From Batrachochytrium dendrobatidis JAM81 (Eukaryota > Chytridiomycota > Chytridiomycetes > Rhizophydiales): DNA of 64,000 nucleotides. Below are positions 33,747-47,158 of this stretch, in pieces. The notes under the pieces were generated by a model. The model made no database searches. It was not told the origin of the DNA and worked only from the letters and a program-made list of their open reading frames with translations. The stretch's first letter is position 1; each line of letters starts with the position of its first letter. The DNA lies in the NCBI RefSeq assembly GCF_000203795.2, contig NW_006281099.1, positions 4,056,532 to 4,120,531 on the forward strand, read 5' to 3'. The position numbers and the translations under genes were made by a program.

Positions 33747-35675
33747 ATGGGGAAAGATGGAGCTTTTCGTAATCGAGTTGTGGGCTGCTTCTTTTGGTTA
33801 AAAGTATGCTTTGCAGCAGCTATATCTTGTGCCGGTCTTGCATTTATGAGCTATACCATCTACATGATGCATTATAACTTCACGCATGTATCAGAGGGTG
33901 GTATTGGCGGAGGAGCTGGAAGTGGAATGGTATCTTCTCCTGTCTATATCTCACCAAAAAATCCCGAATGTACGCGCCAGGATGATAATGCTATTCGACT
34001 AAATCCACCTAATGGACGAATGATGTTTGGTGTTGCCTTGGATTGGAGCATTGATACTCCTACGCAGTATGTGGCTCGTACAGGTATTAGACCCGCTGTG
34101 ACGTGAGTACTATGTTTGTATTATAATTTGAATGTCTCGTCAAAACAGCATGATTCATTCTAGATACTTTATATCTGAATGCTGCATGATTGTAAGCAAC
34201 AGCTGAGCTGTTAGGGTGGACAGTCTAGCTATACAGTATGACTTGAAAGTATTGGATTTAATTTCAGCTTATATATTTCAAACATTACCATGCCTATACG
34301 TGTACTTGTTGAATGATCAACCCCCAAAATAAGATTCAGCCATTCATTGCATTTTACTCTTGTCATTTGTTTGCAAAATCGAATGCCACATTTTCAAATT
34401 CATTGGGTTTCAAATAGTAACACCTGTACTGTTTGGCCTAATACCCATAATTAGAAATGTGTTTTTGACCATGACTCCATCTGCTGCTACACCGCTTGAT
34501 TTTAATATGTTGACGTGGCACATTCAGCAAGTTGCATTGACTGGTAGTATGCTTGAATTAAGTATCATGCCGTCTACACTCGCGATTCCTGACGATGTGT
34601 ATACAACCGTTGCTACAAAATTACTCGAATACAACTCCAAGTATGGCGTGCCAATTCTACTTCGTTTTGGTCATGAGATGAATGGTATGTTCAAAGAGTA
34701 TCAAGGCTAGATACACGTAGTTGAAACATATCTAGAGTACTAATACCGGTTTAAAACTGTTGGTTAAAAGGAAACTGGATGGTGTATGGATATCAGCCCG
34801 TCCAATACATTCAGGCTTTCCGTAAAATGGCCGCTGCTGTTCGCGCACAAACCAATTTAACTGGTACGTATATTTTTTAAACATTTTTGAATGTTGATAT
34901 TCAACAGATTTAATTTTGATTATAATATGTAATAATGTATACTGATTTTTAATATATCGCTGCATGATTGTCATGATCCCTCGGATTAGCCATGATGTGG
35001 GCTCCCAACATTGGTCTTGCTTACCCTTTTGCTGGTACATTGGCCGTCTCACTTCCAACCAATCAATCCGATCCAGCCAACTTCAAAGCTCTAGATAGTA
35101 ACAACGATGGGGTGATCAATGGCCAGGATGATCCCTATGGTCCATTTTACCCCGGTGACGATGTGGTCGACTGGGTTGGCATTTCACTTTATTGGTATGA
35201 AGGAGCTGGAGTCAATGTTGCAGCTCAGCCTGGTTATATTGTTGCCAGTCTCACAGGAGCTATTACGGGTGCATCTTCAGTGGGCCTTAATCTTACTGCT
35301 CGAAACTTTTATGATCGGTTTTCCCAATCAAAAAATAAACCCATGGCTCTTCCTGAATCTGGTATGCCATGGGCTCCAAATCTTCCACCCTCTGCTGGTA
35401 TGACTGAACTGCTAGCCAAACAAAGCTGGTGGACTCAAATATTTTCTCCAACCATCTATGCTCAATTTCCGTTACTCAAGCTTGTAGTGAATTTTGAAGA
35501 ACTCAAGAGCGATCAAGGTGTAGGAGCTGACTTGACCACGCTTCGCGACTGGCGATACAGCAACCAAACTGCCATTTCGACTTCCTTTACCAATTACCTG
35601 AAAACACAGGGCAATGAAATTGCCTTTGCTGGAAGCATCAAACTCAAATGCAATGGCGAATTAAACTTGATTTAA
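33747..35675 (+). CDS. GH26-like, membrane-anchored glycoside hydrolase (beta-mannanase-like), copy A
   Basis: Exons: 33747-34102, 34455-34684, 34771-34863, 34990-35675; 454 residues. A type II signal anchor (about residues 14-42, FFWLKVCFAAAISCAGLAF) is followed by a Gly-rich linker, so the enzyme should face the lumen or cell surface. The GH26-type acid/base is in LLRFGHEMNGNW, and a nucleophile-like Glu in PMALPESGMPW. An EF-hand/dockerin-like loop, DSNNDGVINGQD, sits before DPYGPFYPGDDVVDWVGISLYW. A paralogue in reverse orientation lies beyond cdc42. Substrate could be mannan or a wall glucan. The family call is firmer than the substrate. Confidence 0.85.
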
Positions 35676-36637
35676 ATGGGGCTTACAATGGCTTGTGTCT
35701 TGACTTTCAAGCTTATTTTATTGAATGCAGTATTTGATGAATCATTGTTGGAATGCTCAATTCTTTTGCAATAAATTATGAATTCGTCTTGATTCAACAC
35801 ATGGTCGTGTCATTACTATGCTGATATATAAAGAAAAGCGGATAGTGTCGTATGAATCCATGAATCTCTTGTCAAGATTCAAATCCTCAACCCAATCTGT
35901 AGGTGTGATGTGCACAACTGTGAGTGGTTATACTTGTTATCCATCCAAACACTGGAATCAAAACATTGGTGTTTTGATTTAAAATAGCTTAGGGTATAAT
36001 ACATCTTTAAATTATGCTATGTTCATATATACAGTCAACTGTCGACACTTTAAACACGAGAGCCTGTGGCTATCTTCAGTATTCAATGTGATCAACAACA
36101 ATGTATTTCAAACCACTTGGGTCTGATAACAGTTGCAATGGCAGATGAACTAGTTTGGTTCATTTCCCGTAATAGCCTATATCTACTCCAGCCTTGTCCA
36201 AGTGACAGTAAAGGCTCTGTATGACCTTGATTTGCATATTGCCACTATATTCGAAACAACAGTTTAGCTGACACATATTCATGACTTCATTGGGCTGACG
36301 GGGCAAGCGTGCTATATATCAGATTCACAAGATCTCGACATAAACATCTATTACTTAATCCAAAACTACAATCAAGTCTTGGACTCCCACTCTTTTGTAC
36401 TAATATTTTCAAAATAAGTAGAAAATTGTTTTAATAAAACGATGGGAGGGAAGTCATAATGGAGAGTGAATTTCCACAGGATAGGCTGAGTAGTAAGAGT
36501 AAAAAGGAAAAATCAAAGCCAGTAAACTCCAAAGGCTAAACAGAGGAGGAAGAGAGGTCAAAGCAAAATATTAGCTCGAGGTTTTGGCCAGACACAGAAA
36601 GAGCAAAACACCTTATTGTTGAGATCCTCAATTCTAC
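35676..36637. other. Intergenic region between convergent genes, nothing recognised
   Basis: 960 bp between GH26 copy A and the cdc42 stop codon. AT-rich, with no reading frame, MITE terminus or RNA gene seen. Confidence 0.35.
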
Positions 36638-38375
<1,738 letters not shown>

Positions 38376-40019
38376 TTATTTAACCTTGACTTGGCCAGAG
38401 CAAGTAAATTTGAGATCCAAGGCATATGCATAGTCGTGTCTATTGGCACTCTGATCAGCCAAAAATACCGGACGAACAGTGTCATTGGCTAATATACGCC
38501 AATCTCTAACTTCGTCATCTACCTTTAGTTCTTCGAAAAACACAACCGCCTTGAGTAGCGGAAGTTTCTTTGCTGCATCAAATATTTGCCGCCACCAGTT
38601 TTGTTTGATATCTGCTTCTTTCTTTATAAAGGGCTTGGATGAGATGTACGGCGCAGAGGTCTCGGGAATCATGAAAGGTTTGTTTTTTTGGTGAGCAAAT
38701 CGTTCATAGAAATCATGCAAACCACCATTGTTGACGATAACAGGATTGATTTTGGGAATATTTTCACCACTCCCATGAAGACTGTCTAAAAAGTAGTTGT
38801 CGGGAGGCAATATGTTATACCCAGTGTTTCCATCTGGATACCAGTAAAGCGACATGGAGACCCAATCGACCCATTCATCTCCAGGATAATAAGGTCCATA
38901 AGGATCATCAAGTGATGTGATTTTTCCATCCTTGTTTGTATCCAACAGAGCAAAGTCGATGGGATTAGACTTTGCCGTGGGAAGTACAACATCTGCCTCG
39001 GAAGTAATGAAAGGATATGTAACGCCTAAATTGGGTCCCCATACCATAGCAGTCATGTTAGTGTACATGCGAACCTTTTTAGCCATTTTGACAAATCCTT
39101 GTGTGAATGCAGTGGGTTGGTAGCCATAGTCGGTCCAGTCACCTAAAAGGTAAAGAATCAAGACATGTAAAAGTTGGTCAAAAGTCCATAAAATGATCAA
39201 GTATGGTTCGCAGACAAGTATAAAACTAGATTGTATACCATTCATTTCGTGCCCATAACGCAGTAGAATCGGGACACCGTACTTGGCATTTAGATCGCGC
39301 AATGCTTGTGCAAACGTATCTAGTGTACTGTCAGGGATTTGATTGATATTGACAGGCTGAACTGTCAATTGGAAAATGCCTCCAACAAGGGACACTTGCC
39401 ACACATGCCATGTCAACAGGTTGTAGTCCATAGGATTTGGTATAGTGGGATCAAACATGACGAATGCATTGCTGTATATCAAAGTGGGTCATTTAAACAA
39501 GTTAGTTGTGTGCATTCGATTCGTGTTACCAACAATCAAGTCTAATCAAATCATAAAAGTCTAAAATTCGAAACAGAGCCAAACATTCTAGTCTGAATTA
39601 CACATTTGTAATTTGCTAGTCAAGGCACATCAGAATCAACACTCTGTCTAGCAAACTAGACTTCAAGTCATCATCAGGATTATTACAATGTAAATGTACC
39701 TAATAGCAGGGGCCCAGCCAGTGATGGCTTTAATAGTTGATGGGGTTTCCAACTTCCAGTCCAAATGGAAACCAACTAGTATACGTCCAGCAGCTGGTTC
39801 GAGTCGAGACAATCCAGGTTGGTGCTGACAGTTCTCAGGAGTAAGATCCATAGGACCTAAAACAGGCTCATTAAGTTTTGCAGTGATGTACATGTCATAG
39901 ACCCAATAGGCCATGATGCCAACACTAGCAATGCCAAGAAGCGCAGCGAGCACACATTTTGTCCAAAACAGGATTCCACATAAAGTGCGTCGGTATCGAT
40001 GAATGTCTTTTTTGCCCAT
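38376..40019 (-). CDS. GH26-like, membrane-anchored glycoside hydrolase, copy B
   Basis: Exons (minus): 40019-39700, 39471-39239, 39142-38376; 439 residues. Paralogue of the gene at 33747. Signal anchor at about residues 17-42 (ILFWTKCVLAALLGIASVGI). Acid/base motif LLRYGHEMNGDW, nucleophile-like Glu in FMIPETSAPY, and a Ca-loop DTNKDGKITSLD before DPYGPYYPGDEWVDWVSMSLYW. It shares the first two intron positions with copy A but lacks the third (TNMT/AMVWGPN is continuous). The second intron (39238-39143) is 96 bp, a multiple of three and free of stops, so unspliced RNA would keep frame. Linker and loops differ from copy A by insertions near residues 280-310. Confidence 0.85.
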
Positions 40020-40603
40020 GACTTTACAGCTTAGTCGATTAGCAAGAAATGTCTACTTTGGTTGTTGACAACTAAGAGTGCAGGATGAACAATCTGTTGC
40101 AGATCCTTTTGACTAAAGGCTAACAGACATCTGGACAGCACAAAGGGTTTGACTAAGCTCAGGGCGGATTCTGGAAAGATGGCAATGGACACGTTGCTAT
40201 AACATATTTAGGAACGGCCAAGGGATATAAAGTAAATATCCAGCCCAAGGAAGCATTTGGTTACAAGGGCGGGAAGCAGTGGAATCAGCATTGAAGGTTA
40301 AACCTTTGGAATAGGAATCTTGGCGCAGCCAAGAGATGCTGATGACAGTTTTATGCGGACAATCAACGTGATAGTTCAAGTATTCTATCCAAGCAACAGC
40401 ACATTGAAACAGTACATGACGAGTAGCTTGATCGATGACTAATAATGGAACGTGGATAAACTGTTCAAACTACAGATGGCAGTCTTCAACTGCACAACTC
40501 TTGCAAGAATGTACGAGTAGAAACCGTCAAGCAGTCTTGCGGCTTGGTAACTAATTTCGTTGAAATTGGTTGCTTGCCACAAATTGTAATTTCCAACCAT
40601 CAC
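40020..40603. other. Divergent promoter region
   Basis: Shared upstream region of GH26 copy B (minus) and the Arg/Asp-rich protein (plus). No repeat terminus or gene recognised. Confidence 0.35.
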
Positions 40604-42519
40604 ATGGAGGGCAAACATCATCTATCATCAGAGTCTCCTAGTCCACACTCTGATACTGCAGACAACTACGAAGCTGGTGCAGTCAAAGAGTCTCCAACCA
40701 ACGGAGTCCCCACGAGCACCTCACCGCTCTCTCCTCTTCCCAACTCTAATATTCCTTTGTCCCCGCATGGTCAGTATCATTCCAGTCGTGCCAGTCTATA
40801 CAGGGATGCTCACTATGGCCGTGAGCGCAAGGATAGGCATGAAAGGGATGGTAGAGACTACAGCGATGTTAGGGACCCTCGTCGTAATGAGAGGTACAGA
40901 GACTCTAGGGACGAACGGGATGGTTTTCAACAGGACTCGATTCAACTGCAAATGTCTTCTTCCATGTCAAGCTCTTCATCAGGCAGAGACTATCACTATA
41001 GAGATAGTCGTCGAAACAGCAAGGACCGGGACATTCATCGGGACAGAGTGGGTAGAGAGCGAGAAGGTCATCGAGACAGCGAGTGGGCTGGCCGTTCATC
41101 TTCACCTCCAAGACCTCGTCGCTTTATTCGGGATGTACGGGATCACAGAGATTATCCAAGAGAATATAGAGAATATCGAAGTTTGCACTACAACGATTCC
41201 TTGGATCCACGAGATATATCATATCGTGATCAGCAACGAGAGCATGGACGTAGCAGATATCATCGGGATTGTGAGGTATATGACCAATACACTGATGTTC
41301 GTGGTAGCGCACAATCTTCTCGTTATCCTCTTTCAACACAACCCGAAACTTCTGCCCCGTCATCACATGAATATCTGGCAGCTTTAGACGGACCTTCATA
41401 TGGCACAGCTAGTGCTCCTCCCCCACCACCATCCCGAGAAAGATGGGCGGGATCGCATCAACCCTCTAACCTATCTCCAGGCATTGGCTCTGTACAAAAT
41501 CAGCCCTCTCATCACTATTTGCAACGAAGCTACCGGCCTGGGCGAGATTCGAGAGAGGCTTGTGATTCAAGGGGTGGGTATCCACCACGAGATGCACCTC
41601 CATCCTATCGTGATCAACCCCATTTATCTCGTGGTGATCATCCTGAATATCACAGAGAATATCGAGACTATCGCCGTCGAGATGCTCCTATGGATTCATG
41701 GGATATGCATGACAGCCATGGTCCACGTGGAAGTATGAGAGAAAGCATACGGACTTATCCGCGCCGAAATGAGCGAGAACTATACACATCAAGAGAATCT
41801 CAACCAGATTTGCACTACAACTCACATGGTTCGTCCGCTCCTACTCCTCGTCCTTCATCTTTGTCGCTCTCACATAGGCTGCAGCAATCCCCATACACTC
41901 TGAATGCGCATCATCCTCCATCCACACCTTCCCATCAGCAGCCAGTCCCTCCAGAATATATATCGTCACCATCTAATTTAAACTCACACGGGGACCATCT
42001 TCCAGGTGCCGCTCCCATAGTCAGAGGGATGAGTGCAGTATACATGGAAGAAAGGCAAGGAAAGGACTCGCCAATAGGAGTTAATGTGAATCGCGGAAGC
42101 AGCAATGGCGGTGTTGGTGCACGACATGGAAATATAAAGTCAAGTTTTGATATTCCCACTACTCCTCTATCTGGTCGATTCGGCCTTGCCGTGTCACAAT
42201 CCCCAGCCACTTCAATTGACAATCCACAAAAGCGTCCGCCTATTGACGATGTAAGTGGATACTGCCATATATTTACTAGAGCATGCATAATCTGTGTTTC
42301 TCATTACCTGTTTGATTTTAGTCTGATCCGTTTATCCAAGAGCTGAAACGCCTGAGAACTGAAGAGATAAAGCATGTGAATGATCTGTGCCGACTTGAAC
42401 TGGAGTTGTCCCGTGTTAATGGAGATGTTGATCGGTTTGAAAAGCAGTTGGTGGTTATACAGGCTGAATTACAAGAACACGAAAAGTCGATGACCAATAT
42501 GCGAGTAGCGGTTGTTTGA
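40604..42519 (+). CDS. Arg/Asp- and Arg/Glu-rich low-complexity protein with a C-terminal coiled coil
   Basis: Exons 40604-42250 and 42322-42519; 614 residues. Residues 60-280 are dense in RD, RE, DR and YR dipeptides (for example GRERKDRHERDGRDYSD), as in SR-related nuclear RNA-binding or splicing proteins. The middle is Pro/Ser/His-rich. Exon 2 encodes DPFIQELKRLRTEEIKHVN and a heptad-like helix LCRLELELSRVNGDVDRFEKQL, a coiled coil of about 60 residues. No RRM or zinc finger is seen. Function is unknown; a nuclear RNA-processing role is inference from composition. The ATG at 40604 was chosen as the first in frame. Confidence 0.75.
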
Positions 42520-43342
42520 AATACCCATTCATATGTAATAGATTCCAGATGGTTTAATAAATTCGAATAAAGTATTTATCTGTCAATATCTCGAGTGTTT
42601 TTGTTGCAGCATCTATCAATACAATCACAGTCGTTCGTCTTTGACAAGGCTAGACAACTCATGTTCAAAATTCACAATTCTACCCAGTTTCAAATTCAAG
42701 TACTATCCCTGGATGATTTGAGCAAGACCGAATCAATTCCAGATGATCCATGAATGAAACGACACGAGCTTTGTAAAATAACACAAGAGATCAATAGGGA
42801 ACACATTAGGTTACAGTCAAATCAAAAGTAAGAATATCCTATGCATTAGAGAATAAAATTGTAGCTATTGATAGTATGGGGTCGGTAATGGTGCGATCCA
42901 TTGTATGTAGAAGATTGGCATAGAATGTGCTGGGCTTAGTAATGCACGCAATGTATTGCTTACTATTACATCGAATACCCTTTATCACCAACTGTAAAAT
43001 TTCAGACCAAGAGCTGGGTTCAATTGTTTCAAGTCTAAAACTGGGTGGCTTCCAACAAGTGATCTAATATGTGCTTATTCGAATCAACCATCATGACCTT
43101 TTCAACCAATCCTACATTGGTGTGGATCCAGCCAAGAGAACCATCAAGATTGTTTTACAAGTGCAGTAGCTAGTTTAGTCGTGTAGTACCCGGACGGGTA
43201 AATGTAAATCTGCTTATCAAAAGCAATCAAGAAATAGTCGAATGACCCAGCAGCTAATAAAATGGAATTACTGCAAGTTGTTTTTTTTTCAAGTTTCTAT
43301 CCATAGTTGTACGGTTTGATAAGTATCTTGGCTGAATTGACA
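42520..43342. other. Intergenic region upstream of the aminopeptidase, nothing recognised
   Basis: About 820 bp. It contains a T9 run near 43280 and no frame with protein-like composition. Confidence 0.35.
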
Positions 43343-46300
43343 ATGCAGCAGTACTCTTCGAACATGGAGCGCAAATCTGAGGTGAGTCGAGTAAAGTGAT
43401 GTGCTTGTGAATTGGTGTATTTTGAAATGCAAAGTAGCCCAGCAGTAACCTTGGCAGTTCATTTCATCTACAAGTGGCCCGTTTTAAAGTGCCGCCTGTG
43501 GTTTTAAACATGGTCGACTTGATTTTATACTGCTCTTGTCTACTTTATTGTTTTCATCGTTTTTGTTGGATTGAAAGTATATTAGAGTTCTTACTATTAC
43601 CCAACTGCATCCGCTTTCTTTGCTACTCAATCTTTGCTAAATTTCTGTTCGTTTTTACTGCATTCTTTCCATCCATCCATGTCGTCGCTCCCATCCGTGC
43701 AGCTGGAGCCTCTTTTGGTAAGCATGTGTTCTCTTTTGACAGTATTATGGTAGTGGGTTATGTAACTGTCATTCAGTCTGCATGATCCACTCGTTTATTG
43801 CTTTTTGTTGCGTGTCTAACAAGAAACTGCTCCGACGATCTTTTTGATCCAACATTCATTCCAGCAGGCAAACGAAGATGCATTCAAGGTCGTCCATGCC
43901 TACAAAACTCGCAAATCTTGTAGTAGTAGAGTGTTCCCTATTATGGGTGCTTTGGCATTGGTGCTAACTGCTATCCTCGCAGTGTCATTAATCTGGCAGC
44001 CTGCGCTCCATTCCACCGATGCGGGTGCCAATGAAATCTACAAGGAGATTTCCAAGGTGGAAAGCGTTCGTTTACCTGCTGGCATTGCTCCCTCTCGCTA
44101 CAATCTCGACATTGTGACCAAGCTGTCTACTGCCACATTCTCCGGATCTGTTGCCATCGATATCCATGTTGATACACCAACTCAGTTTATTGCTATCCAC
44201 CAGCTGGAGTTGAGCATTGGTGCCATTACTCTCGATGCCTTGACTGCTGCCCCCGATCTGACCAAACCTTTTGATCCAAAGACTCTTTCAACTGATACCA
44301 AGTACGAAGTGGATCATATTGCCAATATCACTCAGTTTCAATACTTGGAGATCTACTTTAAGCAAACCATTGAGCCTGGGTACTACAATTTAAAAGTTGA
44401 TTTTGCTGGAAAACTTCAAGACACACTCGAGGGTTTCTATCGGTCATCCTATACTAACAAACACACGGGAAAAAAAGAATATTTGGCTACTACTCAGATG
44501 GAGCCCGTTCATGCTCGCAAAGCATTTCCTTGTTTTGACGAGCCTGAGTTCAAGGCTATTTTTGTGATCAGCATCACCACCGAGTCTGAATACCATGCTA
44601 TTAGCAATATGCCTGCCACATCTGTCAAGACCCTACCCAGTGGTCTTGTCAAGTACAACTTTGCTCCTACTCTTCGTATGTCTTCATATCTGATTGCTTA
44701 CATTGTGTCCAACTTTGAATCCATCGAGGCAAAAACCAAAAACGGTGTCATTGTTCGTGTCTTTACTCAGCGACAAAGTACCGATCTTGGCAAATATGCA
44801 CTCGAGGTTGCCGTCAAGGTCATGGAGTACTTTCAAGCTACATATGCCATTCCCTTTCCTCTTCCCAAGTGCGATCTTATTGCCATTCCCGATTTCCAGG
44901 CCGGTGCCATGGAGAACTGGGGTCTTATTACTTTCCGTGATACCGCTCTGCTCTACGATCCTAAAGTGTCGTCCCAAGGCAACAAACAAGGCGTTGCATC
45001 CACCATTGCCCACGAGCTTGCTCACCAGTGGTTTGGAAATCTTGTTACAATGAAGTGGTGGAGCGACCTGTGGCTCAACGAGGGCTTTGCAGAATTCATG
45101 ACCTACAAGGGCACTCACGCTGCTGAACCTGAGTGGAAAATGCTGGAACAGTTTCTACCCGGTGAGCTTATGCGTGCAGAAAATGCCGACGAGTCTATTT
45201 TCACCCATCCCATCGCTATTCCTGTTAAAAACCCCGAGGAAATTCAAGAGATTTTCGACGATATTTCATATGGCAAAGGTTCTGCTGTGTTGCGCATGCT
45301 TGAAGGTTATCTCGAGACCAAGTTTGGTCAAAACTACTTTTTTACTCACCTGACAAGCTACCTCAACAGCCACTCCTATGGTAATGCCGATACCTCTCAG
45401 CTATGGCAGGCACTCCAGAACCCAGGATCTCCCGACATTGCTGCATTCATGTCCACCTGGACTGATCAGCCTGGGTTTCCTTTAGTGACCGTGTCGTTTC
45501 CTTCTACCGATGACTCTACAAAGAAATCATCGTTCCAGGTGACTCAGAAACGCTACATATTCTCCGGGCTCGTTGATCCACTTTCCACTGTTCCCGAAAA
45601 GCTTATTCCACCTGTGCTGAATGTTCCAAAGGATCCTAGCACTCAGACATGGGCTATCCCACTGACTTTTGCTTTGTTCTCCAACCATACTGGAAAGGTA
45701 AAGCGAGTTTCTGACCCAACTGTCTTTGAATTCTTTACCCACGGACCCATTCAGGTGGATTTGGCTACTCAGATTCCAAAGGACACTATTGTCTTGGCCA
45801 ACTATGGTAAATCGGGAGTGTATCGTGTGCAGTATGACGAACGCACTCTTCATTATCTTCTTGAATGGCTTCGTGCTGATATCAACGTCTTCTCCGCTGT
45901 TGAGCGTGCTGGTCTTCTCAGCGATGTCTTTTCTTTCACCTACTCTGGCCAGCTTTCCGACGTTACTATTGCTCTCGAGTTTATGAAACTTATGGAACAT
46001 GAGGAAAGCACGATTGTCTGGGGAACTGCAATCAGAGAATTCCGTACACTGAAAAAGGCGTTTGCTCATCACCCGTCCTATGGTCTTATCCAGCAGTTTG
46101 AACAGAATGTGATTCATAAAATGGTGAAAAGCATCGGATGGGTTGAGACGTCCAAAGACACCTCTCAACATCACATGCGTGCCCTGCTGCGTGGATTACT
46201 TCTTCAAGAGGCTGTTCGATCTGGCCATAAAAAGACCATTGCGACTGCTTTGGACTACTTCAAGCTTCTTATGGAGGGCAAAAAGGACAAGGTGGATGTG

Positions 46301-46876
46301 ACTGCCGACGCGCTGACAGCCATTCTTGTTGCTGGTGTGATGTATGGCGACGAAGCGAATTATGAATGGGTACTGCAGCAGCATTTGAACTCTACATTTG
46401 CACCTGAAAAGTCGCGGTACTTGTTTGCTTTGGCATCTTCTCCCGTGTCGTATCTTCAAATGCGTACCTTGGATCTTACGCTTACAGACAAGATCCGCAA
46501 GCAAGACATTACCTCATTGGTCGAGAACGTGGCCTCAAGCACACCTGTTGGGCATTTGACAGCTTGGATCTTTCTCATGGACAACTGGGCGGCGATTGCT
46601 AAATGGAAGGACTACAATATGACAGGCTTAGGTGCTATCATCCAGGACATCATTGGTAAATTTACCAACTCATACTTGGTCTCTGAAGCCCAGCGACTGT
46701 TTGTTGACAGAAAGGATCCTGATTTGATTGTTCCGGACAATATCATGGTTGCAGTCTTCAAGGGACTAGAAACGTCTAGACAACTGGTCAAGTGGCAGGG
46801 AATGGTCAAGGCAGATGTTGCAGCGTGGCTGAGAAAAGAGCTGGATATTTTTGATGCAAGTGCTCAAAAAGAATGA
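43343..46876 (+). CDS. M1-family zinc aminopeptidase with an N-terminal membrane anchor
   Basis: Removes N-terminal residues from peptides. Exons 43343-43381 and 43865-46876; 1016 residues. After about 45 residues a hydrophobic stretch (VFPIMGALALVLTAILAVSLIW) predicts a type II anchor with the catalytic domain in the lumen or outside, as in APN or ERAP. The exopeptidase motif is GAMEN (360-364). The zinc site is HELAH (396-400) with the third ligand Glu419 in WLNEGFAEF. The ERAP1-like C-terminal helical domain follows. The first exon (13 codons) supplies the only Met before the anchor and joins in phase. The 483-bp intron contains a spurious hydrophobic frame. Confidence 0.93.
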
Positions 46877-47158
46877 ATGAATATCTAAATGCCAAATGGC
46901 ATTCCTGCTTTAAAATTTTATATCATTGTGCGATCAATGGCCAGTCTACGTTGTATGTTTTGATAGTTTATCACTTTACACTGTATATCTGGATACAAAG
47001 AGTTTAAAATAAAGGCCATGATTATTTATATATTTCGGGTTGTTCGATAATCTATTAAATAGCAAAATACAGACAGGATAACTCGGCCTTGCTACAATCC
47101 AAGTATCAAACAGTCTATAGACTGACTAAACCATTACTCGAACCCAACGCAAAATAAA

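Noticed and set aside
40677..41387. Long alternative frame within the Arg/Asp-rich gene, and its minus-strand counterparts
   Set aside because: It is a shadow frame created by the repetitive RD/RE codons. The main frame continues in phase into a coiled-coil exon.
43474..43785. Hydrophobic 103-codon frame before the aminopeptidase
   Set aside because: It lies inside the intron between the ATG exon (43343-43381) and the exon at 43865. Composition is T-rich, with no family pattern.
45527..46174. 215-codon minus-strand frame in the aminopeptidase
   Set aside because: It is antisense to a strongly conserved M1 catalytic gene and has no recognisable domain.
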